From Candidatus Minthosoma caballi (lineage in GTDB: Bacteria > Bacteroidota > Bacteroidia > Bacteroidales > Bacteroidaceae), in the NCBI GenBank assembly GCA_018064505.1, contig JAGHVC010000109.1, positions 1-64,000 on the forward strand: 64,000 nucleotides of DNA. Reading direction: 5' to 3'. Shown piece after piece: positions 8,357-19,134 of the stretch (positions are counted from its first letter, which is position 1; each line of letters starts with the position of its first letter). The notes below the pieces were generated by a model that was not told the origin of the DNA, made no database searches, and worked only from the letters and a program-made list of their open reading frames with translations. Both the position numbers and the translations under genes were made by a program.

Positions 8357-10168
8357 GTGAATAGTATAGGATTGAGGCGAAAGGCAATAGTCTTCAACCA
8401 AGCTGTTACAGAATGGATAAAAGGTGATCATACGGAGAGGCAAATCGTGTTGATGATTAGCCTTATGGTTGGCGTGTGCACTGGTTTGTCTGCGTTTGTT
8501 CTGAAGTTTATTATTGAGGAAATCAAGGCGCTGCTGACTGAAGGCTTCGTGGTGAGTGAGATTAACTGGCTGTATCTGGTGTACCCTGCTGTCGGCATCT
8601 TGCTTAGCATGCTGTTTGTCAAGTATATTGTGAGAGGGGATATTAGTCACGGAGTGACGAAGATTCTCTATGCAATGTCGAGAGGACGAAGCCGAATCAA
8701 GTCGCACAACAGATGGTCGTCGGTGATTGCCAGTGCCATAACAATCGGTTTTGGCGGCTCGGTGGGAGCGGAGGCGCCAATCGTGCTTACGGGAGCTGCT
8801 TGGGGGTCTGATTTCGGAAAACGATTCCACTTGCCTCCAAAGACGCTGATGCTTCTTGTTGGATGCGGTGCTGCAGGCGCTGTTTCTGGTGTGTTTAAGG
8901 CGCCAATAGCCGGCTTGTTCTTTGTGCTTGAGGTGCTGATGCTCGATTTGAGTTTTTCTTCTTTGCTTCCTTTGCTTGTCACAAGCATCACATCTGTGTG
9001 TGTGAGCTACTCTCTTTATGGCACTGCTCCTCAGTTTGATTTCAGCATGAGCAAGGCGTTTAGCATTGACATTATTCCTGGGTGCTTGCTCTTGGGTGTT
9101 GCTTGCGGATTGGTGTCGCTGTATTTCACTCGTGCCATGAACTGGTTTGAGAAGGTGTTTGCCCGTATTAGGAAGAAAAGGTTCAAATTCCTTCTTGGTG
9201 CTGTGGTGCTTGGTGTGCTGATATTCTTTTTCCCTGCGATGTATGGTGAGGGCTATGATGTTATTAATCAGCTGATAAACAATGCGTCGCCTCAGGAGAT
9301 TATGCATAACACTTTGTTCTATGGTGATGAGGGCAGCCTTTTGGTTTACCTTGGACTTGTGCTGATTTTCAAGGTGTTTGCAACTACTGCAACAAATGGT
9401 GGCGGAGGTTGTGGCGGTACATTTGCCCCAAGCTTGTTCTTGGGATGCATAGCGGGCTTCCTTTTCGCAAGTCTATGGGATATGCTTCTTGGGCTGAATA
9501 TGGGGGAAACTTTCTTCTTGTCTTCTAAGAACTGCGGATTGTATGGAATGGCAGGATTGATGTCGGGCGTGATGCATGCGCCTCTCACTGGCATCTTCTT
9601 GATTGCCGAGTTGACAGGTGGGTATGATTTGTTTGTTCCTTTGATGATTGTGAGCGTGGTTTCTTATCTTACAATAAATATTTTTGAGCCTCACAGCATT
9701 TATGCTATGCGATTGGCAAGACGCGGACAGCTGCTCACTCACGATAAGGATAGCGCAATCCTTACGGTGCTGAATATGGAGTCTGTCTTGGAGAAGGACT
9801 TCCGCACTGTGCAGTCGGACTGGAATCTTTCAAAGCTGGCAGTGGAGATCTCTAAGTCTCATCGCAACATCTTTCCTGTGGTTGATCAAAGCGGTAGGTT
9901 TATTGCTGTGGTTTCTCTTGACTCGGTGCGCAAGTATATTTTCCGTTCGGAATTGTATCATAAGTACACGGTGGGCTCGTTTATGAAGGAGCCGCCTGCG
10001 CTTCTCAATATTCGCGATTCGCTGAAAGTGGCAACTAAGAAGTTTGAGGAGACTGGCGCATGGAACTTGCCGGTGATTGATGATGATCGTAAGTATGTAG
10101 GCTTTGTTTCTCGCTCAGGATTGTTCACCTCGTATAGAGAGACATTGATTAATTTCTCACAAGAATAA
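8357..10168 (+). CDS. ClC-family chloride channel/transporter with C-terminal CBS domains
   Basis: GFGGSVGAEAPIV, GGGGCGGTFAPSLFLG selectivity motifs; GTG start; two CBS-like repeats. Confidence 0.9.
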   Translation: MNSIGLRRKAIVFNQAVTEWIKGDHTERQIVLMISLMVGVCTGLSAFVLKFIIEEIKALLTEGFVVSEINWLYLVYPAVGILLSMLFVKYIVRGDISHGVTKILYAMSRGRSRIKSHNRWSSVIASAITIGFGGSVGAEAPIVLTGAAWGSDFGKRFHLPPKTLMLLVGCGAAGAVSGVFKAPIAGLFFVLEVLMLDLSFSSLLPLLVTSITSVCVSYSLYGTAPQFDFSMSKAFSIDIIPGCLLLGVACGLVSLYFTRAMNWFEKVFARIRKKRFKFLLGAVVLGVLIFFFPAMYGEGYDVINQLINNASPQEIMHNTLFYGDEGSLLVYLGLVLIFKVFATTATNGGGGCGGTFAPSLFLGCIAGFLFASLWDMLLGLNMGETFFLSSKNCGLYGMAGLMSGVMHAPLTGIFLIAELTGGYDLFVPLMIVSVVSYLTINIFEPHSIYAMRLARRGQLLTHDKDSAILTVLNMESVLEKDFRTVQSDWNLSKLAVEISKSHRNIFPVVDQSGRFIAVVSLDSVRKYIFRSELYHKYTVGSFMKEPPALLNIRDSLKVATKKFEETGAWNLPVIDDDRKYVGFVSRSGLFTSYRETLINFSQE

Positions 10169-10188
10169 TAAAGAATAAATAAAATAAT

Positions 10189-11136
10189 ATGACAAAGGAA
10201 GAGTTGAGAATTGTGTATATGGGCACTCCAGACTTTGCTGTGGAGAGCTTGAAGGCGTTGGTGGAGGGTGGCTATAATGTGGTTGCTGTTATCACAATGC
10301 CAGATAAGCCGATGGGCAGGCATGGCAGTGTGCTTCAGCCAAGTCCGGTGAAGCAGTATGCTGTTGAGCATGGATTGAAAGTGATGCAGCCAGTGAAGCT
10401 GAAAGATCCTGAGTTTGTGGAAGAGTTGCGTGCGTTGAATGCTGATCTGCAGATTGTAGTTGCGTTCAGAATGCTGCCGGAGGTTGTGTGGAATATGCCA
10501 CGATTGGGCACTTTCAATGCTCATGCGTCTTTGTTGCCTAAGTATAGAGGTGCTGCCCCAATCAATTGGGCTGTCATCAATGGTGATGAGGAGACTGGCA
10601 TCACGACTTTCTTCTTGAAGCATGAGATAGATACAGGCGACATTATTCAGCAGGTAAAGATTCCTATTGCTGATACTGATAATGTTGAGGTGGTGCATGA
10701 TAAGCTGATGCTGCTTAGCGGAAAATTGGTGACTGAGACTGTTGACAATATCATTGCCGGCACTGTGACTTCTGTTCCTCAAGACGAGATAAAGGATGTG
10801 GAACTTACTCCTGCGCCTAAGATTTTCCGTGAGACTTGCCGCATCGATTGGAATCTGCCAGTGAAGAAAGTGTATGATTTCATACGCGGCTTAAGTCCTT
10901 ATCCTGCTGCATGGACGGAACTGAATGGTAAGTCGGTAAAGATTTATGAAGCTACGAAGGAAGAGGGTAGCATGAAGCCAGGAGAAATAGCTTCGGATGG
11001 AAAATCCTGGGTGAAGGTGGGAACTGCAGATGGTGTGCTGAATGTGAAGGTTTTGCAGATGGAGGGCAAGAAGAGAATGCCTGTTGCTGATCTCCTGAGA
11101 GGATTTAAGTTTACGGAAGGAGCCTGCTTTAAGTAG
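10189..11136 (+). CDS. fmt: methionyl-tRNA formyltransferase
   Basis: VYMGTPDFAVESLKAL, NAHASLLPKYRGAAPINWAVINGDEETGIT. Confidence 0.95.
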   Translation: MTKEELRIVYMGTPDFAVESLKALVEGGYNVVAVITMPDKPMGRHGSVLQPSPVKQYAVEHGLKVMQPVKLKDPEFVEELRALNADLQIVVAFRMLPEVVWNMPRLGTFNAHASLLPKYRGAAPINWAVINGDEETGITTFFLKHEIDTGDIIQQVKIPIADTDNVEVVHDKLMLLSGKLVTETVDNIIAGTVTSVPQDEIKDVELTPAPKIFRETCRIDWNLPVKKVYDFIRGLSPYPAAWTELNGKSVKIYEATKEEGSMKPGEIASDGKSWVKVGTADGVLNVKVLQMEGKKRMPVADLLRGFKFTEGACFK

Positions 11137-11366
11137 TTTCCGCTCTTTCAAAATGGAAGAAGATGAAGTGATGAACTCACTAAAATGTTAAAAAATAGAG
11201 AAAAAGCCACGAAAAGTTTGCTTTTTCTCTATTTTTGTTGTTACTTTGCCAACGATTTCAAATGGGAATTATTGTTATTCCCATCTTATGTTTTTTCTTT
11301 TTTATAAATTATTAATCTAAATTGCCTATCGAAGAAACTCTACGCTAAACTAATAAATCGTAGAAA

Positions 11367-12005
11367 ATGAAAGTTATCGACGGTATCTCTGCTACGAGAG
11401 CAGAGGATCGCTTTCGTAAGAAAGAATTGAATGACATGACAGACGAGGAACTCGTAGTCATGTACATAGATGGCAATAATTGCGCTTTCGATATACTATT
11501 GAAGCGTTACGAAAATAAGGTTTTTTCTTATTTGCTTTATGCAGTAAAGAATCAGGAATTGGCTGAGGATCTCTTTCAGGATGTCTTCATCAAGATTGTC
11601 ATGCGCATAAAGGAGGGTCACTATGCTGAGCATGGCAAGTTCTCTTCATGGCTGATGCGAATTGTGCATAACCATGTCATTGACTATTTCCGCACGGCTC
11701 CTTCAAGCATAGTTATCAGCAATGACGAAACCGAATATGACTTGCTGAATGATAAGTCTATTGCTGTGAATGATAATCGTGAGCAGGAAATGATAGATCA
11801 GCAGACTATGCGTGAAGTGAAAGCATTGATTGAGATGCTTCCTGAGAATCAGCGCGAGGTGCTGATGATGCGATACTTTGATGAGCTCAGTTTCAAGGAG
11901 ATTGCTGTTAAAACGAACTGCAGCATTAATACCGCTCTTGGACGAATGCGATATGCATTGATAAACTTGAGACATTTGGCATACGAAACAGGCATGGCTT
12001 CGTAA
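11367..12005 (+). CDS. RNA polymerase sigma-70 factor, ECF subfamily
   Basis: Region 2 (AEDLFQDVFIKI...) and region 4 (LPENQREVLMMRYFDELSFKEIA). Confidence 0.85.
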   Translation: MKVIDGISATRAEDRFRKKELNDMTDEELVVMYIDGNNCAFDILLKRYENKVFSYLLYAVKNQELAEDLFQDVFIKIVMRIKEGHYAEHGKFSSWLMRIVHNHVIDYFRTAPSSIVISNDETEYDLLNDKSIAVNDNREQEMIDQQTMREVKALIEMLPENQREVLMMRYFDELSFKEIAVKTNCSINTALGRMRYALINLRHLAYETGMAS

Positions 12006-12106
12006 TGAAGTCATGCCTGTCTTTTATAGCTTATTATATAGCAGTTTATCCTTTTCTGTTGTAAGGAGTTCCTTTTTGTTTTTATCAAAAGGATAAGAGA
12101 ATGCCA

Positions 12107-12673
12107 TTATTCTCTGATGATGGTGAACTCTCCGTTTGACTTTATTTTTATGATGCTTGATGGCTTGTGTTTCTCGCGGCATTGGCGATTGTACTTGACA
12201 ACATAGTCAACTGCGTTCTTTATCTCGTCGCTAATGTCATCGAAAGTCATTGCTGTAGGCTCTCCGCTGATGTTTGCTGAAGTGCTGACAATTGCTTTCT
12301 GGAAACGGAAACAAAGCTCTTTGCTGAATTCCTCTTTTGTGATGCGAATGCCTACGCTGCCATCTTCTGCGAGAAGATTTGGAGCGAGCCCTGTTGCATT
12401 GTCAAAAATGACTGTGAGTGGTTTCTCTGACAGTTCAATCATGTCCCAAGTCACATCTGCAACCTGGCGAACATAGCGAGTGAGGCGCGCTTCGCTGTCA
12501 ACAAGGCAAATGAGCGCTTTGCTATCTTCGCGTTTTTTTATCTCATACACTCGCTTCACTGCTTCGGGATTTGTGGCGTCACAGCCAATGCCCCAAACGG
12601 TGTCTGTTGGGTAGAGTATGACACCGCCCTTGCGCATCACCTCTACTGCTTTCTTTATTTCGTCTTGTAACAT
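12107..12673 (-). CDS. L-threonylcarbamoyladenylate synthase family (Sua5/YciO/YrdC)
   Basis: GGVILYPTDTVWGIGCDATN, KREDSKAL, SANISGEP. Confidence 0.9.
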   Translation of the reverse strand: MLQDEIKKAVEVMRKGGVILYPTDTVWGIGCDATNPEAVKRVYEIKKREDSKALICLVDSEARLTRYVRQVADVTWDMIELSEKPLTVIFDNATGLAPNLLAEDGSVGIRITKEEFSKELCFRFQKAIVSTSANISGEPTAMTFDDISDEIKNAVDYVVKYNRQCREKHKPSSIIKIKSNGEFTIIRE

Positions 12674-12687
12674 ATAGCCCCTCCCTT

Positions 12688-14349
12688 TTAGAATTCTGAT
12701 GTGAAATGGAACCTGATGTTCTTGAAATCTTGCTGAGCCATTTGAAGCACATATCCAGAGTCTGCGAGGAAGACATCTCGTCCGTCTTTGTCCTTTGCCA
12801 TGTATTGGTATTTGCGCTTCTTGAATGCTTCAAGCTCTGCGTCGTCGTCGCTTTCTATCCAGCATGCTTTGTAAAGGCTTACAGGTTCCCAACGGCACTT
12901 TGCATTGTATTCGTTCTCAAGACGATACTGAATGACTTCAAACTGAAGCTGACCTACTGTGCCAATGATTTTGCGACCATTGAACTGGTTGACAAACAGC
13001 TGAGCAACTCCTTCGTCCATCAACTGGTTGATGCCTTTCTCAAGCTGCTTTGTTTTCATCGGATCTGCATTCTCGATGTATTTGAGCATCTCTGGAGAGA
13101 ATGAAGGGAGTCCCTTGAAGTGAATCTTCTCGCCCTCTGTGAGAGTGTCGCCAATCTTGAAAATGCCATTGTCTGGCAAACCAACAATGTCGCCAGGGTA
13201 GGCTTCGTCAATTGTGCTCTTCTTCTGAGCCATGAACTGAGTAGGAGAGGAGAATCGCACAGTCTTGCCATTGCGAACATGCAGATATGGGGCGTTGCGA
13301 ACAAACTTGCCTGAGCATACTTTACAGAATGCAGTACATGAACGGTGGTTAGGGTCGATGTTTGCAGTAATCTTGAAAATGAAACCTGTGAACTTAGGCT
13401 CTTCTGGCTGCACCATGCGCTCTTCTGCTGTAGTTGGGCGAGGATTAGGAGCTATCTCTACAAAGCAGGCGAGAAGTTCCTGAACACCGAAATTGTTGAG
13501 TGCAGAACCGAAGAATACTGGGGCAACATCAGCATTAAGATAGGTGTCAACGCTGAAATCGTCATACACGCCACTAATCATCTCAAGGTCCTCGCGAAGT
13601 TTCTCTGCATCCTCTGAACCTACTTGATCGTCAAGTTCTGAAGAGTTTATGTCAACATTCACCTTCTCCGTAACTATCTGCTTGTTAGGCGTGAAGAGGT
13701 TAAGGTTGTTCTCATAGATGTTGTACACGCCCTTGAAACGAGCTCCTTGATTGATAGGCCAAGAGAGAGGACGCACCTTGATTTGAAGTTCGCTTTCCAC
13801 CTCGTCGAGAAGATCGAACGGATCTTTGCCCTCACGGTCCATCTTGTTGATAAACACGATAACAGGAGTCTTTCTCATGCGGCACACAGTCATCAGCTTT
13901 CTTGTCTGAGCCTCCACACCTTTCGCACCGTCAATCACGATGATGGCACTATCCACAGCAGTGAGAGTGCGGAATGTGTCCTCGGCAAAGTCCTGGTGAC
14001 CAGGTGTATCAAGGATGTTCACCTTGTATGGCAAGCCCCCTGTCCCCCGATGGGGGCGTCCGTTCGGGGTGTTAGTTGCTTCGCCCTTTTCCGCATGGCT
14101 TCCCCCTTCGGGGGTTAGGGGGCTTGGCAGATAGTCAAACTCCATCACAGATGTGCTCACCGAGATACCACGCTGCTTCTCAATCTCCATCCAGTCGGAT
14201 GTTGCAGTTTTCTTTATCTTGTTGCTCTTTACCGCACCAGCCACTTGAATCTGACCGCCAAACAGCAGCAGTTTCTCTGTGAGGGTTGTCTTACCAGCGT
14301 CAGGGTGCGAGATTATCGCAAATGTTCGTCTTCTTTCTATTTCGTTCAT
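12688..14349 (-). CDS. prfC: peptide chain release factor 3 carrying a 32-aa insertion
   Basis: RF3 GTPase motifs ([41 protein letters not shown]); insertion SPLTPEGG...GTGGLP before [10 protein letters not shown]. Confidence 0.93.
   Translation of the reverse strand: MNEIERRRTFAIISHPDAGKTTLTEKLLLFGGQIQVAGAVKSNKIKKTATSDWMEIEKQRGISVSTSVMEFDYLPSPLTPEGGSHAEKGEATNTPNGRPHRGTGGLPYKVNILDTPGHQDFAEDTFRTLTAVDSAIIVIDGAKGVEAQTRKLMTVCRMRKTPVIVFINKMDREGKDPFDLLDEVESELQIKVRPLSWPINQGARFKGVYNIYENNLNLFTPNKQIVTEKVNVDINSSELDDQVGSEDAEKLREDLEMISGVYDDFSVDTYLNADVAPVFFGSALNNFGVQELLACFVEIAPNPRPTTAEERMVQPEEPKFTGFIFKITANIDPNHRSCTAFCKVCSGKFVRNAPYLHVRNGKTVRFSSPTQFMAQKKSTIDEAYPGDIVGLPDNGIFKIGDTLTEGEKIHFKGLPSFSPEMLKYIENADPMKTKQLEKGINQLMDEGVAQLFVNQFNGRKIIGTVGQLQFEVIQYRLENEYNAKCRWEPVSLYKACWIESDDDAELEAFKKRKYQYMAKDKDGRDVFLADSGYVLQMAQQDFKNIRFHFTSEF
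14034..14124 (-). repeat. GC-rich palindromic insertion element within prfC
   Basis: Termini AGCCCCCT...AGGGGGCT; arms 14034-14056 and 14102-14124 complementary with 3 mismatches; flanked by TGGCA/TGGCA (14029-14033, 14125-14129). Confidence 0.85.
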
Positions 14350-14363
14350 ATATATAGTGTAAA

Positions 14364-15854
14364 TTATTCAGCGATGATATTGCGGATGTCACTCCAGCCA
14401 GCAGCTCTTTTGTATGCAGCAACGCTCTCGCTTGGAACAGCGAGAATCACCTTCTTTTCGTAGTTAGAAGGTTTCTTTGTCAAAGGAGGCACTGTGCTGT
14501 GCATGATGATTCGGTCTGCGTTTTTGCAGTAGTAGAATGCTTTCTCTCCAATGTTTTTCACGCTTGCGGGAATCTCTATTTGCTTGAATGCAAAGCATGC
14601 TCTGAATGCTTCTTTGCCAATGTTTGTCACTGTGCCAGGAATAGAAATGTCTTCAAGGGCCTTACAACCGCGGAAAGCTTCGTCATCAATTGATTGAAGT
14701 GACTGTGGCAGTTCTACTTCCACCAAAGAACTGCATTCTTCAAATGTTTTCTTTTCTATTTTTGTGATGCTGTTTGGCAACGACATTCTTGTAATGGTGC
14801 TTGAATAGAATGCTTCTTCGCATATCCTATCGCAGCCCTCAGGCAGTAATACTTCCTGCACTTTGCTGTAGGCAAAAGCGCGTGGGCCGATGCATTGCGT
14901 TTGATTTGGCACTGAGTATGTACCTGTGCGTTTCAGTGGTAGGTAGAGAAGAATTGATGCATCTTTGTTGAACAACACGCCATCAATGTCGGAATACTTT
15001 CCATTTGCTTCATTTACATAGATGTTCATCAAGTAGTTAGATGCTAAAGAAGTGTAATCCATTTCAACAACAGTAGAAGGAATCTCAATCTCCTCTATAT
15101 GAGTTGATGCAAATGCATTGCTGCCAATAGTTTCAAGTCCTTCAGGCAAACGCACATCCTTGATGCTTGTGTACGAGAATGCTGAGTTGCCAATTTGCCT
15201 TATGGCAGAAGGCATATAGAATCTCGCGAGTTCATTGCATCTGGAGAATGCATAGCTGCCGATGTATTCAACTCCGTCAGGAATATCTACATTGTACAGA
15301 TTCGTTGCTCCTTCAAAAGCGTTGTTCTCAATAGCTGTCACATTATCAGGTATATATACATACTCAAGGTTTTTGCATCCATAGAAAGCATACTTGCCCA
15401 CAGCTACAAGATTGCTTGGCAAGATAACCGATCTCAAGCCTGTGCAGTTCCTGAAAATGTCGGGCATGACGGTGATTTCCTTGACGCTGAACAGCGATGC
15501 TGATTCGTCAACTATGTAAGCATTAAGCAAGTCGAAGTCTATTCGCGCAGGCACCATCTTTCCTTGACGATTCATTGTTTGCTTGCGTTTTGCCAGTTCT
15601 GTGAGCAGAATAAGATCGTTTTTGTTCATGCCGCCTGTCACGCGCAAATAGCCAAGGCGCTCGCAGTCGTCTGGAGTAAGTTTCTTTGCCAATTCTCCAG
15701 GGCGGCGCAATACCACACTAATCTCGCGTCCATTGTCTTTTGCACTTGAGTTGAGGTCTTGCAACAATTTTTCCCAGTTTGTGCGCTGGGCATTCATGCT
15801 GATACTGCATCCAAAGAAAGCCAGCATGCATAAAAAGAACAATCTTATCTTCAT
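14364..15854 (-). CDS. secreted BspA-like leucine-rich repeat (LRR_5) protein
   Basis: Signal peptide; repeats such as [28 protein letters not shown]. Confidence 0.9.
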   Translation of the reverse strand: MKIRLFFLCMLAFFGCSISMNAQRTNWEKLLQDLNSSAKDNGREISVVLRRPGELAKKLTPDDCERLGYLRVTGGMNKNDLILLTELAKRKQTMNRQGKMVPARIDFDLLNAYIVDESASLFSVKEITVMPDIFRNCTGLRSVILPSNLVAVGKYAFYGCKNLEYVYIPDNVTAIENNAFEGATNLYNVDIPDGVEYIGSYAFSRCNELARFYMPSAIRQIGNSAFSYTSIKDVRLPEGLETIGSNAFASTHIEEIEIPSTVVEMDYTSLASNYLMNIYVNEANGKYSDIDGVLFNKDASILLYLPLKRTGTYSVPNQTQCIGPRAFAYSKVQEVLLPEGCDRICEEAFYSSTITRMSLPNSITKIEKKTFEECSSLVEVELPQSLQSIDDEAFRGCKALEDISIPGTVTNIGKEAFRACFAFKQIEIPASVKNIGEKAFYYCKNADRIIMHSTVPPLTKKPSNYEKKVILAVPSESVAAYKRAAGWSDIRNIIAE

Positions 15855-16002
15855 ATTATTGTGATATACTTAAGTTTTACGATGGCGATAACGAAAAACG
15901 ATGACAATGCGCTTTGTTACGATGACGAAGACAATGACTTATAACCCTATAAACTCTCCTAAAATAGGTTTGTGTATCTCCCTTTTTCAGGGAAGTCGGG
16001 GC

Positions 16003-16893
16003 TTAAAGCTTTGCAATGCACTCAGCGAGACTATCCTCCCAATAAGGAATCTCTATGCCGAATGTTTGCTTAATCTTTGTTTTGTCAAGCACAGAGTAGT
16101 GAGGACGAGCAGCAGGGGTAGGGTACTCGCTTGTGTGAAGCGGACGCACCTTGCAGTCCTTTATGCCAGCAATGCGATGGATTGCTTTGGTGAAGTCATA
16201 CCATGAAATGACACCTTCATTGCTGAAGTGATAAACGCCTGGCACTATGCCTTTGTTTATTGCGGCGAAGATTGCCACGGCAAGGTCGCGGGCATAAGTA
16301 GGTGTGCCGACCTGATCGAAAATCACTCCCAATTCTGGCTTCTCCTTGCCAAGACGAATCATTGTCTTTACGAAGTTGTTGCCGAATGTGCTGTATAGCC
16401 AAGCGGTGCGTATGATTATAGAATTCTGGCAATTAGCCATCACGCTTTCTTCTCCTGCCAGCTTAGTGCGTCCATAAACGCTATTTGGGCAAGTTGGGAG
16501 GTCTTCAGTGACAGGCTTGTGGCTTGTTCCGTCAAACACATAATCGGTGCTGATCTGCACCATGCAGCCGCCTCTGTTTGCAACAGCCTTTGCAAGATAT
16601 CCTGGTGCGATGTTATTCAGCAAGTTGCAGAGTTCCTCGCTGCTTTCTGCCTTGTCCACTGCAGTGAATGCCGCGCAGTTCACAATGCAGTCGATAGCAT
16701 TCTTTTGCACAAACTCATTCACTTCGTTTTCGTTGGTGATGTCAAGTTTCTGAAACTTTCCGCCAATCTCCGTTCCTTCTGGGAACATAACATCTGTGAA
16801 GAAATACTCATACTGAGCATTCTTGCCAGCAAGCAATTGCATCTCGTTGCCGAGCTGACCATTGCATCCTGTCACCAAAATATTCCTAATCAT
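16003..16893 (-). CDS. rfbD: dTDP-4-dehydrorhamnose reductase
   Basis: ILVTGCNGQLGNEMQ, STDYVFDGTS, YGRTKLAGE. Confidence 0.93.
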   Translation of the reverse strand: MIRNILVTGCNGQLGNEMQLLAGKNAQYEYFFTDVMFPEGTEIGGKFQKLDITNENEVNEFVQKNAIDCIVNCAAFTAVDKAESSEELCNLLNNIAPGYLAKAVANRGGCMVQISTDYVFDGTSHKPVTEDLPTCPNSVYGRTKLAGEESVMANCQNSIIIRTAWLYSTFGNNFVKTMIRLGKEKPELGVIFDQVGTPTYARDLAVAIFAAINKGIVPGVYHFSNEGVISWYDFTKAIHRIAGIKDCKVRPLHTSEYPTPAARPHYSVLDKTKIKQTFGIEIPYWEDSLAECIAKL

Positions 16894-16927
16894 ACTTTTA
16901 CTATTCCTTTGTTTTTGATTTTGACTG

Positions 16928-16935
16928 CAAAGTTA
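16928..16935 (-). promoter_or_regulatory. putative -7 element TAACTTTG
   Basis: Upstream of rfbD on minus strand. Confidence 0.45.
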
Positions 16936-17100
16936 GTGAATATATTTATAAGTAGGTAATCAAAATTATTTTAATTATGTTCTGGTAGGTTCATTTCGTA
17001 ATATATGCACTCTCTTTGTCGTATCTTTTGCTAGTTCAAACGCCTCTATTATTGCAGCAAGCACGCTCTACTTGGTGTTCTGCTCAGCATAGTGAGTAAA

Positions 17101-17128
17101 AAAAAGAGGGAGCATCGCCCCCTCTTTT
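17101..17128 (-). terminator. intrinsic terminator
   Basis: AAGAGGGAGCATCGCCCCCTCTT with T-rich tract on minus strand. Confidence 0.7.
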
Positions 17129-17131
17129 CTT

Positions 17132-17713
17132 TTATTTGCAAACTTTCAATAGTTCAGCCTTCATAACATCTTCTCCAGGAAAACCTATTTGTGAAAAAGT
17201 CTGTTCACCTTTTGAATTGAAAATGCCATATGTAGGAATGCCTTCGGAATGGAAATGCCAACTTAAGATAGCATCGAATTGCTCCTTGGAAAGCAAGTAA
17301 TGGTCGCCGGGAATTTCTTCTGCCATTGCCTCCCATTCGTCGGTATTAGACGAAGGATCAGTAATATACACATAGGCAATGTCTTTATCAGCAAGCTCTT
17401 TCTTTACTGTTGCCATCATCTTGTGACTTTGTCTGCAAGGACCGCACCATGTAGCCCAAAGATCGAGAAATACTGGCTGCCCCTTGTAAGCGCTGAGAAT
17501 GTTGTTGAGAATATCTTCTGGAGCGATGTCGTCCAACTCTCTATACATGATTCTTGACAATCCCAATTCCTCATCTTCTGATTCTTCAATCTCAATGCTT
17601 GATTCGTTCTCTTCTGTGGCTTTCGAAGGAGCATTGTTGCAGCTCGCAAAAGCAAGTAACACGCAAGCAACGAACATTGTTGCGAGGGATACATTAAACA
17701 AATTCTTTTTCAT
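17132..17713 (-). CDS. thioredoxin-like (TlpA/ResA-type) lipoprotein
   Basis: Lipobox FASC; DLWATWCGPCRQSHKMM. Confidence 0.88.
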   Translation of the reverse strand: MKKNLFNVSLATMFVACVLLAFASCNNAPSKATEENESSIEIEESEDEELGLSRIMYRELDDIAPEDILNNILSAYKGQPVFLDLWATWCGPCRQSHKMMATVKKELADKDIAYVYITDPSSNTDEWEAMAEEIPGDHYLLSKEQFDAILSWHFHSEGIPTYGIFNSKGEQTFSQIGFPGEDVMKAELLKVCK

Positions 17714-17746
17714 AATGCGGTATTAAGTTGTTTAAAGATGGCATCC

Positions 17747-18292
17747 TTAGAATTCTACCTCTCCTGCCTTGTCTTTCTTGTAGTAGTCGGAAAGCATGCC
17801 GATGAACTTGGCAATGTGGCTGATGGCTGTTGCTGTTTCGGCACTGACTGGCTTTCCTTGCATGCGCAGAAGCATCAATCCGTAAAGTGCATCAAAGCAA
17901 TTCTCTATTTCTCCTTTCTCTTGTGCCTGCTGGCTTTTTCCGCGCAGCTCAACAATGAAAGGCAGAGCTTTGTAGTAAGCAGCAGAGTAGAATGGATGCT
18001 TTGGAGACTTTAGCAACTGCAGATGAAGGTCAGTGAGAAGAATGAGAATATTGTTGTTGATTTGCAGATGCCCTTGATGCTGTACATTCTCCTCACGCAT
18101 CATCTGTATTAGACTGTCGTACCACCCTCGCAGTTCCTCGCTTTTTCCGCTGTCAAGCTTGAAATGAGGGATGTACTTTTCTGCAATTGTGTCCACATCA
18201 AGATTGAAAGCGCGTATAGTGTCTTCCACTTGCCACATATAAAGCAAGTATTCGGAAATAGAATTCTCTTTGAGTTTGTTGGAAATGTACAT
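17747..18292 (-). CDS. DUF4924-like protein
   Basis: MYISNKLKENSISEYLLYMWQVEDTIRAFNLD. Confidence 0.65.
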   Translation of the reverse strand: MYISNKLKENSISEYLLYMWQVEDTIRAFNLDVDTIAEKYIPHFKLDSGKSEELRGWYDSLIQMMREENVQHQGHLQINNNILILLTDLHLQLLKSPKHPFYSAAYYKALPFIVELRGKSQQAQEKGEIENCFDALYGLMLLRMQGKPVSAETATAISHIAKFIGMLSDYYKKDKAGEVEF

Positions 18293-18311
18293 GATTACGG
18301 GTTCTTAGGTT

Positions 18312-19022
18312 TTAATGCATTCCCATCGGAATGGAATGTCCTGTAGCAGTATAAACAATCATTAAAGCGGAGACAATCATCACAGCAATGCCAATGATGC
18401 GATTGATCCACCATACCACTTTGTTGCTGAATTTGTTACGCACTTTGTCGATGAGCCATGTGAGCCCAAACCACCAAGCAAGAGCTCCGATGACAATGCC
18501 AATATAGCCTATGAGCTGAGTGATGAAGTTGCCTGCAAGGATGAAGGTGAACTGGCCAAACAAAGCCACAAAAAGGAAGATAATGAGTGGGTTTGCTACG
18601 GTGAAGACAAAACCAGAAATAATGAATCCAGTGAATTTGTGCTTCGTCTCCACAGGAGAATCTTCGTCGGCCACATTCTGCTTTGGTTTACTACGGAAGG
18701 TGTAAACACCGAATGCAAAGAAGAGGATGCTGCTTATTATTTTTATCCAGAGTGCAATGGCAGGGTTTTCGATGATATCAACTACGAGGAACATAAAATA
18801 GCCTGTGATGACTGCATAGATAATGTCGCTGATTGCTGCGCCGATGCCAGTTGCAAAACCTTCCCAACGCCCTTTGTTGAGAGTGCGTTGAATAGTGAGA
18901 ATGCCTACAGGTCCCATTGGAGCAGAAGCGAGAATGCCAATTATGCAGCCTTTGAAAAACTCTTCAAAGAATCCTACCCTTTGCATCCAATCCTGGAAAT
19001 CTATTGGTTGTATATTGTTCAT
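18312..19022 (-). CDS. LysE-family translocator
   Basis: GCIIGILASAPMGPVGILTIQRTLNKGRWEGFATGIGAAISD; multiple TM segments. Confidence 0.85.
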   Translation of the reverse strand: MNNIQPIDFQDWMQRVGFFEEFFKGCIIGILASAPMGPVGILTIQRTLNKGRWEGFATGIGAAISDIIYAVITGYFMFLVVDIIENPAIALWIKIISSILFFAFGVYTFRSKPKQNVADEDSPVETKHKFTGFIISGFVFTVANPLIIFLFVALFGQFTFILAGNFITQLIGYIGIVIGALAWWFGLTWLIDKVRNKFSNKVVWWINRIIGIAVMIVSALMIVYTATGHSIPMGMH

Positions 19023-19134
19023 ATTAGAAGCCCCACTCTAATTCCGCCTAAGGGGATGTTATGCGGGGTGTTTTTTGCTTTTTTGTTTTTTGAGTTTTTG
19101 TGCTCTTGAGTTGTTTTTTTCAATCCCATGCATA

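Noticed and set aside
8240-9307. 355-aa minus-strand ORF
   Set aside because: Antisense to the ClC channel; His/Gln/Asn-rich translation typical of a shadow ORF.
9958-10782. 274-aa minus-strand ORF
   Set aside because: Antisense across the ClC and fmt genes; no domain.
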